Shown here: piece after piece, positions 39,044 through 48,782 of the stretch
How the letters are laid out: each line of letters starts with the position of its first letter
Numbering within the stretch: position 1 is the stretch's first letter
NCBI GenBank assembly: GCA_010909725.1
Contig: JAACMV010000003.1
Coordinates: 310,001-374,000, forward strand
Reading direction: 5' to 3'
DNA: 64,000 bases
Origin: Picochlorum sp. 'celeri'
Lineage: Eukaryota > Chlorophyta > Trebouxiophyceae
Made by a program: the position numbers and the translations under genes
Notes under the pieces: model-generated
The model's database searches: none
The model's input: the letters and a program-made list of their open reading frames with translations, nothing else
What the model was told of the DNA's origin: nothing

Positions 39044-41700
39044 AATCCATTATAATGTAGTATTAGATGCCAAAGTTCTGCACCAAACCCAACAATGCAT
39101 ATGCATTGGGGAAGGAAAACTCTCCATGGTTGAGAGGCAATCCTCCTGCTGAGAACAAGTGAGGATGAGATTCCCAAGAGTAGCGTGCTTGCTTGTAAAA
39201 ATGTCACCACTGATGCATCAGCACTAATTGAAGGTAAATAGTGTTCAGGAATACCGACAGACGAGCCTGCTACCTGAACAATTGTCCCTGCTTCGACAAG
39301 CAAAAGCTCCAGGTAATACGCAAGAATGCTGCTCCATACCAGTGGTAGATATCCATACCCTAACGACATGAATGATTTGCTCGGAGCGACAATGAGCGAG
39401 TCTTTTTCCAGTGCCTGATAACTTGCAGTGGCTCGAGAAAGAACCTGCATAGCTTGTGCCGTCTCACTGTTGTCTACCGAGGAGAAGGATAACCTTGGGC
39501 TTTGGTTTGTGTGCGTAATATCTGACGCAAATCTCCACAACGAGTCCAATGCAAACGCAGTGACCCCTGGAAATCCTAGCATGAATATCGATGCCGCAAT
39601 GTGATAGGCATTATTGGAAAAGATCATGTCTTGATATTGGGATAGTCCATAATCACTCAGGACCACTGGCAACCGATGTAATGCCACAGACCCCAGCAAA
39701 ATAAAGGCCAGAGCAAGCTCTTCTGGAATTGGTTTATGTGAAGAATTCCACAAGTCTGCACCTGGAATTCTGATGCGAAATTCAACAGACGAGTGTGGAC
39801 ACGCTTTCAGGCACTCCATGCACAAGACGCAATTTCTATTGTCAGTGAGTTGAGCTGGGTGTGAATATAAAGGGCATCCAGTCGATTCCATGCCTTCTGG
39901 AGGCACTGCTGGCCCACCCTTGTAACAACCATATGTGCTGCATTCAGCAGAACACACGCCCTGCACTGCTCTTAATTCAGTAGCTGCCATTTTAGCAAAC
40001 AATCCATTCATACCCCCAATGGGACACAAATAACGACACCACACTCGGCGCTCATAGAAAAATGATCCGATCATTGCTCCAGCAGTGATGAGAAGTAAGA
40101 GACTCGAGGACAAATACGCATGCTGTGGAAGATCCCACACTTCCTCCCATATCAAAATGCCTGTAAACAGGGATGTCAGGAACAGGTACCCCCATTGGTC
40201 AAGAAACTCCTTTGGCCATTTCATCAATGTAGCTCCACTATCAAGTCGTAATTTTTGAACTAATTCTCCATAAATCATGAATGGGCAAATAGAGCACCAC
40301 ACTCTGCCAAAAAATGGGTAAGCAATAAAGCTCAATGGCCACCAGTAACACCAGAAAGCATTCAATGCAAAATTATGGTCCCTATCCTGTGGGCCAAAAA
40401 ACAAATACAGCACAATAGCTGCATATACGTAAACTGTAAACTTAAAATTAATCTCCCTAGGCCAAAACATTGACCTCAAGAATTTACGAAAGAGTGGCAA
40501 TGGCTTGAGCACATCTGCTCTAAACTGATCCACGCGGGAGCCGGAAGCAAACCAAAACACTTCCTCACCAAGTTCCATCACATCGGTCGCATCCCCATCA
40601 TTCGATTTTCCCTGCCGAGTCTGTGCCACAGCTCTATCGATCGATGCCTCTAGCTCGGAAATATTGTTGGGAAATTTTCCAGATTCGAGCCTTCTCATAG
40701 CCTGTGGAGTCAAAGAAATCAACCCCAAACCTTTATCTCTCGCTGACACCCGCAGATGAAACCCAACAATAGCACGAATATCTTTGGCTCTCACTCGAAG
40801 TGGAGGCACTTGTATCGCAGTCACACAGGAATCCAATATCGGAACACGCATCTCTGCAGTCATCACAATCCTTGGACTAGACTGAAACCTCCGCTCCTCC
40901 TGATCAGACAAGTTCTCCACATCGTATTCCAAATCATCAATGCTTTTATCACACGATATTGCACCAAGATGAACACTCAGCAAATCCAGCACCTCTGGCA
41001 ACGCCTTGTGGACATTTGTAAGAATAATAGTTCCCTGTTCAGGAACCTTTTGCAGCAACCCCTTCTTCCCCCGCCGCCCAAACAACACAGTAGCACGAGC
41101 ATCCAATCGCGTGCAGTCCAACGTCACCAACGGGTATCGCCCATATTTGCTTCCAAAGTGAATCAAAGTCGCAATGTTAAATTTATGCAACCCTGGTTCA
41201 CCAAATATCAAAACAGGCTTTCGTTCCTCGTCATGGGAAGCAGCAACAATCTGCTTTCGTAATTTCACTGCATACCTAGAATTCCCAACAATGCCATACT
41301 TTGGAGAAGACACTCTATATGGTGCCAACTCTCTCTGCATCTCCTGTTCAAGCTTCAATTTCCTCTCCGCATCACCCAACTGACCAGACAGTTGGCTCAT
41401 ACGCTTGGACATCTCATCGTTCAACGCACGCATCAAATTGTCCTTCATGGCGTCCGATGACAAACCATCACTTCCATCATCAGGCATACTCGTGCAGAGT
41501 ATCCTGTAGGCTTGCCGTCTCGATGTGTGACCCCGTGCCAGTCTAGTACAACGTAAAAGGTTGGTACCGGAACCACCTGGCCTTGCGACACCACACCCTG
41601 TACCTCTGGAGATGGCACGCATGTCATTTTTATTTGGTTTATTTTTCCTAGAACATACAGGTGCCCTATACCCTGAGTGTAACCCAGTCGATACTTGCAT
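39040..41700 (-). CDS. Degenerate sigma-54-activator AAA+ domain fused to NosR/NapH-type 4Fe-4S membrane protein
   Basis: Single exon, 886 aa. The N-terminal about 70 residues resemble an organelle presequence. Residues 130-365 follow the sigma-54 activator AAA+ layout: Walker A region LIFGEPGLHKFN (GEPGLHK in place of GETGTGKE), VLFGRRGKKGLLQKV where ELFG-GAFTGA would be, GTIILTNVHKALPEVL for the Walker B block (Asp and Glu lost), PPLRVRAKDI, and FPNNISELEASI for WPGNVREL. Residues 405-650 are a NosR/NapH-like core with helices, CSICP, CRYLCP and a ferredoxin motif CVLCMECLKACP. Four to five helices follow to the C-terminus. I infer a membrane redox protein, probably plastid, whose AAA+ domain no longer hydrolyses ATP or contacts sigma-54. 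Function is unknown. Confidence 0.85.
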   Translation of the reverse strand: MQVSTGLHSGYRAPVCSRKNKPNKNDMRAISRGTGCGVARPGGSGTNLLRCTRLARGHTSRRQAYRILCTSMPDDGSDGLSSDAMKDNLMRALNDEMSKRMSQLSGQLGDAERKLKLEQEMQRELAPYRVSSPKYGIVGNSRYAVKLRKQIVAASHDEERKPVLIFGEPGLHKFNIATLIHFGSKYGRYPLVTLDCTRLDARATVLFGRRGKKGLLQKVPEQGTIILTNVHKALPEVLDLLSVHLGAISCDKSIDDLEYDVENLSDQEERRFQSSPRIVMTAEMRVPILDSCVTAIQVPPLRVRAKDIRAIVGFHLRVSARDKGLGLISLTPQAMRRLESGKFPNNISELEASIDRAVAQTRQGKSNDGDATDVMELGEEVFWFASGSRVDQFRADVLKPLPLFRKFLRSMFWPREINFKFTVYVYAAIVLYLFFGPQDRDHNFALNAFWCYWWPLSFIAYPFFGRVWCSICPFMIYGELVQKLRLDSGATLMKWPKEFLDQWGYLFLTSLFTGILIWEEVWDLPQHAYLSSSLLLLITAGAMIGSFFYERRVWCRYLCPIGGMNGLFAKMAATELRAVQGVCSAECSTYGCYKGGPAVPPEGMESTGCPLYSHPAQLTDNRNCVLCMECLKACPHSSVEFRIRIPGADLWNSSHKPIPEELALAFILLGSVALHRLPVVLSDYGLSQYQDMIFSNNAYHIAASIFMLGFPGVTAFALDSLWRFASDITHTNQSPRLSFSSVDNSETAQAMQVLSRATASYQALEKDSLIVAPSKSFMSLGYGYLPLVWSSILAYYLELLLVEAGTIVQVAGSSVGIPEHYLPSISADASVVTFLQASTLLLGISSSLVLSRRIASQPWRVFLPQCICIVGFGAELWHLILHYNGF

Positions 41701-41899
41701 GTCGCTTCCGTTTCCTTTCTTTATGTTATTACTCGTAGAACAGTCATATGCAGCTTTAGATGGACAGTTCTACACCTAATTTTAATTTTAAAATTAATTG
41801 ACAGTGAGAGAAGAGGCAGGATGGTTGTATGCTGACTGAAACTGAAATCCCATTTCGTACACGTGCCTCAAGACTTCAGGCCATCATGGCATGGGCTAA

Positions 41900-41936
41900 C
41901 CCCCCCCCCCCCCCCCCCCCCCCCCTTTTTTTTTTT
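41900..41936. repeat. Homopolymer C26-T11 tract
   Basis: Twenty-six consecutive C (41900-41925) are followed directly by eleven T (41926-41936). It lies in the 266-bp spacer between the end of the CRT-like gene and the start of the AAA+/polyferredoxin gene, both minus strand. On the minus strand it reads A11-G26, a strong G-quadruplex candidate. Exact length may be affected by sequencing error. Confidence 0.9.
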
Positions 41937-41966
41937 CTTGTTTACACAAGACATCTTCATCAACTG

Positions 41967-43280
41967 CTATGGCTGCTTTGCATCCCATGCCTCTTTCAAT
42001 TTAGGAATCCACAATGGACTGTTATATATCAGCAAACCTATCGTGAGCAGTATTGTGCCAAGAATGAAATTCAACCCCAAGCTGGGTGGTGCCCCCAAGA
42101 GTGGCCATGGAAGTGTGAATGCCCACATTGTCAAAGGAACAACACCACTCATGACGAGACTTAATGCAATATTTCCTGCTTTTTGAATCAAATTTAGAGC
42201 AGAGACGTTGAAAAGTAGGTTGATGAGGACATACAGCACAGGAAGGATTGGTGCTCCTCCGCAGTCACTTCCGCAGGATGGGGTTATTCCCCTAAAGCAC
42301 TCCCATCCCATGGAAAGATGCTCTCCAATCCCATCTAAAGGTATTCCACGGGACATGGTCACGAATGGAAAGAGTAGGAATACAAACAAAGCCTGCGATG
42401 CAGAGCCAAAGGTATTGACAATGAACAAATCAACATCCTTTCCATTCTGCATGGTGCGCCCCTTTCTGAACAACCTGTCTTTCAGTAGTGTATCGAGCGC
42501 AGGAAACAGGCACGAAAAGATGTAAATCATGGCAAATTTTGGATCGATATTGGTCCATAGGGATGAACCCTGACCGCGTGCCGGCCATGCTGCAAGGCCA
42601 ACACCACTCACAACAGCACCTACTCCGAGTAACTGAAGACCAGACATTGATTTCCGCAAGACTGTATACAGAAGAACTACCTGCCATAGCAGTATTGTTT
42701 GAGAAAGCAATGGAATCATCACTCCTGGAAGTCGAGCAGCTCCTATAAAACTCAGCAGTGATGAGACTGCCTCAACAAACCCAATTGCAAGCAAGGTTCC
42801 CCTAAATTTCCTTGGAATCTCCCATGCTTTTGGATGTAATGATTTTCTATAATTTTGTACCATCAATACTGTAGCATATACGAGAACGTAACCAAATGTC
42901 TGAAATTGCGCCAGAAAGAAGATGTAGTTTTCCAAAGGGACTAGAGCCATTTTATACAGTATTCGATTCACAATGGCGCATAGGACCACCATGGCTATAG
43001 CAAAAGCAATGCTCAATATTCTCTTTGTTGAGTTGATAGGATTATGTTCCTGAAAATCGGTGGACGCCTCTCCTGCTGCAACGCAATGCCAATCATCACC
43101 ATGCCGTTTCCAGTCTTGTAGGCCAAGGCATGTCCTTCTCTCTCTCGGAAGCACTCGCGACAGCCCGTATGCACCCCCGTGTGTGTGGTATTTCACACTG
43201 CTATGTGTGCGTTGCACGACATGTCGAATGCGACACACGGGTGATGTCCCACACACAGATTTGTGCACTAAAACCACCAT
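41967..43280 (-). CDS. CRT-like transporter (CLT family, drug/metabolite transporter superfamily)
   Basis: Single exon, 437 aa. About 85 N-terminal residues are Arg/His/Ser-rich and may target the protein to the plastid. Around ten membrane helices follow, with family blocks NYRKSLHPKAWEIPRKFRGT, FVEAVSSLLSFIGAARLPGV, IPLLSQTILLWQVVLL, YIFSCLFPALDTLLKDRLF, and late LINLLFNVSALNLIQKAGNIA and SLVMSGVVPLTMWAFTLPWPLLG. Arabidopsis CLT1-3 are plastid-envelope exporters of gamma-glutamylcysteine and glutathione, and the homologous Plasmodium protein is a vacuolar transporter. Thiol or peptide export from plastids is the best inference here. Confidence 0.85.
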   Translation of the reverse strand: MVVLVHKSVCGTSPVCRIRHVVQRTHSSVKYHTHGGAYGLSRVLPRERRTCLGLQDWKRHGDDWHCVAAGEASTDFQEHNPINSTKRILSIAFAIAMVVLCAIVNRILYKMALVPLENYIFFLAQFQTFGYVLVYATVLMVQNYRKSLHPKAWEIPRKFRGTLLAIGFVEAVSSLLSFIGAARLPGVMIPLLSQTILLWQVVLLYTVLRKSMSGLQLLGVGAVVSGVGLAAWPARGQGSSLWTNIDPKFAMIYIFSCLFPALDTLLKDRLFRKGRTMQNGKDVDLFIVNTFGSASQALFVFLLFPFVTMSRGIPLDGIGEHLSMGWECFRGITPSCGSDCGGAPILPVLYVLINLLFNVSALNLIQKAGNIALSLVMSGVVPLTMWAFTLPWPLLGAPPSLGLNFILGTILLTIGLLIYNSPLWIPKLKEAWDAKQP

Positions 43281-43617
43281 TCGTCTTCTATTGGTTCTAC
43301 CGCAGTCTTGTGATGATAGTCGCTACTGTCCCATTCAAAATCACATCAACAGATCTATCAAGATCATTAATTAACCGCAGGTGGACTCCCACATCATCGA
43401 TTGGTGCAGAAAAGTTGGGAGAGTGTTGGCCAAAGCATGCGACACCAATGTTTCCCAGTGGAATACTCTACTATGTGTCGATTGATGTAAAATAAACAAT
43501 CGCAATACCTTCCAATGATCTGGAATCGAGGCAATCAGTACACGACTTCTCCGAGATGAGCCTCACTTTCGTCATTCCAAGACCAATAGGCTTGGGTCAT
43601 CAGCATAGCGGGGCCCC

Positions 43618-43638
43618 GGCATAGCGAGCCGCTATGCC
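43618..43638. repeat. Inverted repeat, 9-bp arms
   Basis: GGCATAGCG, loop AGC, CGCTATGCC; perfect. It is followed by more CTATGC words up to 43660. Confidence 0.85.
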
Positions 43639-44127
43639 ATAGTCTATGCTATGCTATGCCGTTTTTTTTGGCCCGATATGCTATCTCAGAAGACCCTCCG
43701 GTCTAAAGATAGGCTTAGTAGGAGGGTGAAAGAAGGCCATCTCTATGCTGCCCAACAGAATTCGAACTACACATTGTCGACTCATCCGATTCGCTGTGTG
43801 AAAGCGTGACATTGCAACGATCTTGATTGAATCCAAGAGCATGCACCAGGACAGTCGAAGGTGAAGAATTATATTGATCATCTTGGCATAACTGCCTACA
43901 GCCATCCACCTTCAGTTGGTCGTTAGAAACACTTTTCTTGCGGGAATTGTGTCTTGATCCTTGTCTGAATGATATATATGATTACTAATTGCATCTAGAA
44001 TACGTTTTCAAAACAAATAGAGGCCCTCTGTGGCAGAATCAAGGCAAATATGCTGCAAATATGCTCCAGCATATCGATTTCATAACAGTCAGGCCCATCA
44101 AAGGGGTCCTTTGACCGATCAATATGT

Positions 44128-44162
44128 TGAAAACGGCATATCATGCCGCTATGCCGTTTTCA
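44128..44162. repeat. Inverted repeat, 13-bp perfect arms
   Basis: Arms 44128-44140 and 44150-44162 with a 9-nt loop; they share the GGCATA/TATGCC core with the repeat at 43618-43638. Located about 415 nt upstream of the ChlM start. Confidence 0.9.
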
Positions 44163-44238
44163 CCTTCCAGCATATTACCCAACCCTAAAGACCAAAGACA
44201 TTCATCATCATCATGGTACTTGGCCAAGAACTCGGATC

Positions 44239-44270
44239 TCTCTCCATCCGGATGGAGAGACGGATCCGTC
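44239..44270. repeat. Two abutting perfect palindromes (22 bp and 12 bp)
   Basis: 44239-44260 is a 22-bp perfect palindrome with centre CCGG. 44259-44270 is GACGGATCCGTC, also perfect, sharing two bases with the first. They lie 306-338 nt upstream of the ChlM start. Confidence 0.9.
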
Positions 44271-44576
44271 TTGATGGGGATGACTCGCACGAGTGCCATC
44301 TCAATCGAACGATACGCACTCTCGACATGCCACACCCTGCCTACGAAGAAGAATTGGTTGTCCATCAGGGTGGTATGGAGATGGGTTTCTTGGGTGGAGT
44401 CAGGATGGGACTATGCGTACGGTCAAGTAGCACGTTTCATGGTAGCAAGATGTCTTTCTGCAACCTGGCTCAAGAGGCACATGCCCACGTTATCCAGATC
44501 AGGCCACATGAAGACAACTACACGCTGGCCGAGACGTAGCATTAATTTGATTATTTCACAAGAATTTAGTTTCAAG

Positions 44577-45658
44577 ATGATGGCAATGACCAAGAATGTT
44601 GCTGGTGTGAGCCAGATTGGAGCTCCACCAACCTTGGGTGCGAGACATGCGTCTACTTCTGTGCGTGCAACACCACAGAGTAGAAGACAGCAGATGATCA
44701 AAACACAGGCTGTTGGTGTGGATGTTACTGAAGCTGTAGGAATGATTGGAGAGGCATCGAGCAATATAGCTTTGGCTGTTGGGGGATCAGCTGCTGTTGC
44801 TGCCCTCTCTGCTGTGCTGATTGCTGCGGATCCAGAAAAGAGAAGAGCCGAGCAGATGAAAGAGACTGATGGAGATGAGTTGGAGGCGGTGAAGAAATAT
44901 TTCAATACATCTGGGTTTGATCGCTGGAGAAAGATTTATGGAGAGACTGATGATGTGAACAAGGTGCAGTTGGATATTCGTGAGGGTCACGCTCAGACTG
45001 TGGAAAAGGTTTTGAAGTGGATTGATGAGGAGGGAGGTGTAGAGGATGTCACTGTGTGCGATGCTGGGTGTGGAACTGGTAGTTTGGCCATTCCATTGGC
45101 ACTCAGGGTATGTTTGTGTGGTATTTTTTTATTTTTTTTAATGCGTGTGTCACGTGTCATGTTCACCAAATACTACGTATTTTAATGCAGGGTGCAGCAG
45201 TGAGTGCGTCTGATATTTCTGCAGCAATGGCATCCGAGGCAGAGAGACGTTTCAACGAGGAGGTGGCCAAGGGTGCTCAAGCTCCACGCGTTGCCCCAGT
45301 GTTTGAGGCCAAAGATTTGGAATCATGCTCAGGCAAGTATAATACAGTCACATGCCTTGATGTGATGATTCATTATCCTCAGAATAAAGCTGACGATATG
45401 ATCACGCATTTGGCGAATTTGGCAGAGGATCGCTTGATTATTTCATTTGCACCAAAAACACTCTACTACTCTGTGCTCAAGAGAATTGGTGAGCTCTTCC
45501 CTGGTCCATCCAAGGCTACTCGTGCGTACTTGCATGCAGAAGAAGATGTTGAAGCAACGTTGAAGAGAAACGGATTCGAAGTTGTGAAGAGAGAAATGAC
45601 AGCCACCTCCTTTTACTTTTCTAGATTGTTGGAGGCCAAGCGTGTTTCCAATGCATGA
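44577..45658 (+). CDS. CHLM: Magnesium-protoporphyrin IX methyltransferase (plastid)
   Basis: Exons 44577-45107 and 45191-45658 (332 aa), with an 83-nt phase-0 intron between LALR and GAAVSASDISAAM. The start is MMAMTKNVAGVSQ, beginning a Ser/Thr/Arg-rich transit peptide; the frame is open far upstream but without coding character. A hydrophobic stretch (SSNIALAVGGSAAVAALSAVLIA) may attach the enzyme to the thylakoid or envelope. Then come YFNTSGFDRWRKIYGETDDVN, the SAM-binding motif VTVCDAGCGTGSLAIPLA near residue 160, YNTVTCLDVMIHYPQ and LIISFAPKTLYYSVLKRIGELFPG, all typical of ChlM. It methylates Mg-protoporphyrin IX in chlorophyll synthesis. The stop lies 83 bp from the convergent exchanger gene. 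Confidence 0.95.
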
Positions 45659-45741
45659 GAACCGTCGTGTAGATAGAATAATACATATTTACAAGATCTA
45701 AAAACAATATGACTTATTTTGGTATTTATTCAGTGAATCCA

Positions 45742-47521
45742 CTATGACTCATCACGAGGAATTTCTCTGTCTGTGCTCCCTCGTCTTGCAACTCTCATAT
45801 CCGCTCTATACCCTGTCTCACTCAAACGAACCTCCTCTTCCTCCTGATCGTCAGACATGTAATCTTCCTCTGGATGTATTCGACCACCAAATATTGGTTT
45901 GAGTACAGAATTATCAAACTCTTTGAACCTTTGATGAATTGTCGATGATGATTCAGTGTCAAATTGGGCATCACTTTGTGTTTGCAGTGAATTTGGGTGT
46001 GCATCTTCCCATCCCTGCTTATATATTTCAGCATCACTCTTTCCCTCTAGATCCAAATACCTCAACAAGGGGCCTGTGGCAGATCCGAGAGCCAACGATG
46101 AGGTCACTGCAATGAGTAATGTTGCTGTTTCAATCGCTGGAATACCAATTCCTTCAGCTCCATCCTCCTTCTCCTCCCCAGACGGCATATTTACCACCAG
46201 ACCATACGCCACAGCACCCCTCAAACCGACAGCCCACATCATTCTCATCATATTCACTGGCAACTTGTTCTTCCTGTAATGGTTTATCAATTTTGTGCAG
46301 GGAATAATCATGGCCAAGCGGGACCCAATAGCAAATGGAATACCGCTAATCAAAAGACCAAAATCAAATGAATGAGACATTGTAGCAACTTGCAATCCCA
46401 AATACGCAAACACAAAAAGCTCACACAGGAATGCTCCCACTTCAAACAGTCTACGAACAGACACTTGTGCCTCATGAGAAACATTATAATACGAATAGTG
46501 AGAGTGGCATATTCCTGAAAAGAACAACGCTACAATACCACTCATTCCAACAACTTCGGCAACAAGATATGCAAGGTATGATCCCATGATTAAAATCGAC
46601 ATTTCATAAATCGTGGGATCAATCGACTGCTCCTTGTGATTCTCTTGGTTTTCAGAAATGGACAACCCAGTGGAAACCCCGTGCCCACTCTTCGTCCAAC
46701 GATCTGGATTTGAATAATATTCATCAAACCGTTTTAACAAGAAGGCACATGCGAGCGCCACGCCAGTCCCAACAATCAACGACCCGACCAGCAGAAAACA
46801 AAACTGAAAGAGAACTGCAGGAATCGTCCCGATATTAAATGACGATCCCGAAGACGTCTCTATCGAACGAAAAAGCACAATAGCGACAGCATCATTCAAC
46901 ACAGACTCCCCAAAGACGAGATTATACAGAATAGGAGGTGTATTGCTCTGCGCCAGAACTGCCAGTGTTGCTACTGGATCAATCGATGATATAGCCGCCC
47001 CATACATGAAGCATTCCGCAAACGGAGCAGCCCCCATACTATGTGGACTAATGATATGGAGTAGGACGAGAATGTACGTCCCCAACCCAAATGTCACTGC
47101 TGAAATAAACGTCCCAAGAACAGCATAGGTCAGAATAGCACCAATATTATCAAAAAATGACCGCTTCTTCAGCGTGAAACCAGCGGCAAAGACTATAGGA
47201 GGCAGTAACGCATAAAAAAATGCTGCAGGAGAGAAGCGGAGCGTGTGTATCAGACCAGCAACCCTACTCAGAATTCCAAAAAAGACACCCAACAAGAGTG
47301 CACTGCTACTCGGAGGAAGAAGGGTAATTCTATAGCTATGAATTAGATATGTAGCAACCACAACAGCTATGAGCAATAACCAAACGACCGTTAACTCCTC
47401 CTACAGACCCAAAAATACAAGAAGCCATCAGATTACCTACTGTCGCCACATCCAAGAGAGACCACCACCCTTGACAATAGACATTCAGAAATATCATTAA
47501 AAACAAAAAAGCCAAAATCAT
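45742..47521 (-). CDS. Na+/H+ exchanger (CPA1/NHE type)
   Basis: Exons on the minus strand 47441-47521 and 45742-47400 (579 aa). The 40-nt intron (GTAGGT...CTGTAG) was placed because no ATG precedes the first membrane helix in the main exon, and joining gives DVATEELTVVWLLLIAVV in frame. Exon 1 encodes a signal-like MILAFLFLMIFLNVYCQG. Eleven to twelve helices follow, with family motifs FFYALLPPIVFAAGFTLKKR, GAAISSIDPVATLAVL, LVFGESVLNDAVAIVLF, EVGAFLCELFVFAYLGLQ and MWAVGLRGAVAYGLV. The paired Asp of the transport site is present. The acidic tail has SDDQEEEEVRLSETGYR. Cation/proton exchange at an endomembrane or the plasma membrane is inferred. Confidence 0.9.
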
Positions 47522-47684
47522 ACCGAGACATAGCTGCTCTCTGACATACTGCCTTGTCAGATGCAAATGAGGGTAATTCGATCGAGAATGTCGTACAAAT
47601 ATTCTCTAAATCCAATCACGATATCCTCATATGGGTATATTTATTATTTTTTTTACACGCGCCCAACGACTCATGCTGTAGTAT

Positions 47685-48782
47685 TTAAATCTCGAATGTC
47701 ATCTGTTCTGCTTCATCCCGAATGCTCTGGAAGAGCACAGATGAGAGGTATCTCTCACCAAAGGATGGGAGAACAACAGTAATCAGTTTACCAGTATTCT
47801 CTGGGCGCTTGGCAACCTGATTCGCAGCAACGACTGCAGCACCCGAAGAAATACCGACGAGAAGACCCTCTTCAGTCGCCAAGCGACGTGCCATCTCAAC
47901 AGCATCATCACTGCTCACCTGAATCGTCTCATCTAACACCGACATGTCCAAGTTCTTTGGGATAAATCCTGCACCAATACCTTGAATTTTATGTGGCGCT
48001 GGGCTTCCACCACTAATCACTGGAGACTCTGTTGGCTCCACTGCCACAATCTTGATATTTGGGTTCTTCTCTTTCAGGTACTTTCCAGATCCAGAGATTG
48101 TACCACCAGTTCCCACACCAGCTACGAGGATGTCAACTTTTCCATCTGTTGCATCCCAAATCTCTGGACCGGTTGTCTTGTAATGAATGGCTGGGTTGGC
48201 TGGGTTTTCAAACTGTTGCAAAATGTACGAGTTTGGAATGGCATCAGCAATCTCTTTTGCTTTACCAATAGCACCATTCATCCCCTTGGCAGGATCTGTC
48301 AGCACAATTTCTGCTCCAAAGGCTCGGAACAATACTCGCCTCTCCACCGACATACTCGCAGGCATGGTCAGGATCAACTTGTACCCCTTGGCAGCTGCAA
48401 TAAAGGCCAATGCAATGCCTGTATTCCCAGAGGTTGGCTCCACCAGCGTCGTCTTCCCTGGAGAGATGAGACCCTTTTCTTCCGCGTCGTGAATCATGGC
48501 ATACCCGATACGATCCTTGACAGAGTTGCATGGACCCATGGTCTCCATCTTGGCAGCAATTGTGGCCACATTCCCTTCGGTGACTCTGTTCAAGTACACC
48601 ATGGGGGTGTTTCCGATCAAATCAGATACCTGAGATGCAATCACTGGGGCATCTGATACAGCCTTACAGACGGTGGCAGAGCTCCTGCGAGCAGTCATGG
48701 CTCCTCGACGAGCAGAAGTGTTGCTGAAGCCTCGTCGGACAACAACCTGCGCCATAATACGAGACATCAGATAGTATTGCAT
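47685..48782 (-). CDS. Cysteine synthase (O-acetylserine (thiol)lyase), organelle-targeted
   Basis: Single exon, 365 aa. The first about 45 residues (Arg, Ser, Thr, Ala-rich, with a [15 protein letters not shown] segment) look like a plastid or mitochondrial presequence. The enzyme starts near [19 protein letters not shown]. It has the PLP lysine in [13 protein letters not shown], the substrate loop [13 protein letters not shown], the PLP-phosphate loop [15 protein letters not shown], the C-terminal serine loop [12 protein letters not shown], and [14 protein letters not shown] for interaction with serine acetyltransferase. It makes cysteine from O-acetylserine and sulfide. A second in-frame Met (MSRIMAQVV) six codons in is an alternative start. 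Confidence 0.95.
   Translation of the reverse strand: MQYYLMSRIMAQVVVRRGFSNTSARRGAMTARRSSATVCKAVSDAPVIASQVSDLIGNTPMVYLNRVTEGNVATIAAKMETMGPCNSVKDRIGYAMIHDAEEKGLISPGKTTLVEPTSGNTGIALAFIAAAKGYKLILTMPASMSVERRVLFRAFGAEIVLTDPAKGMNGAIGKAKEIADAIPNSYILQQFENPANPAIHYKTTGPEIWDATDGKVDILVAGVGTGGTISGSGKYLKEKNPNIKIVAVEPTESPVISGGSPAPHKIQGIGAGFIPKNLDMSVLDETIQVSSDDAVEMARRLATEEGLLVGISSGAAVVAANQVAKRPENTGKLITVVLPSFGERYLSSVLFQSIRDEAEQMTFEI

Larger units (their letters stand above)
43281..44576. promoter_or_regulatory. Palindrome-rich 1.3-kb region upstream of ChlM
   Basis: No convincing gene. Perfect inverted repeats: GGCATAGCG/CGCTATGCC at 43618-43638 (3-nt loop); TGAAAACGGCATA/TATGCCGTTTTCA at 44128-44162 (13-bp arms, 9-nt loop); a 22-bp palindrome at 44239-44260 centred on CCGG; and GACGGATCCGTC at 44259-44270. 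The word CTATGCCGTTTT occurs at both 43644 and 44149. A GCTATGC-rich patch covers 43600-43680. These are candidates for regulatory sites, or for remnants of a small inverted-repeat element. Confidence 0.6.

Noticed and set aside
43741..43760. GAATTCGAAC sequence resembling a tRNA T-arm box.
   Set aside because: No acceptor stem or D-arm could be matched around it; no tRNA was recognised by eye anywhere in the window.
44213..44539. Possible 108-codon gene or upstream exon of ChlM on the plus strand.
   Set aside because: It starts at an ATG but has no recognisable domain, overlaps the palindromic region, and is in a different frame from ChlM with no splice arrangement needed.
44124..44576. N-terminal extension of ChlM by 151 codons.
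   Set aside because: The frame is open by chance through inverted-repeat DNA; the peptide does not resemble a transit peptide, while MMAMTKNVAG at 44577 begins a typical one.
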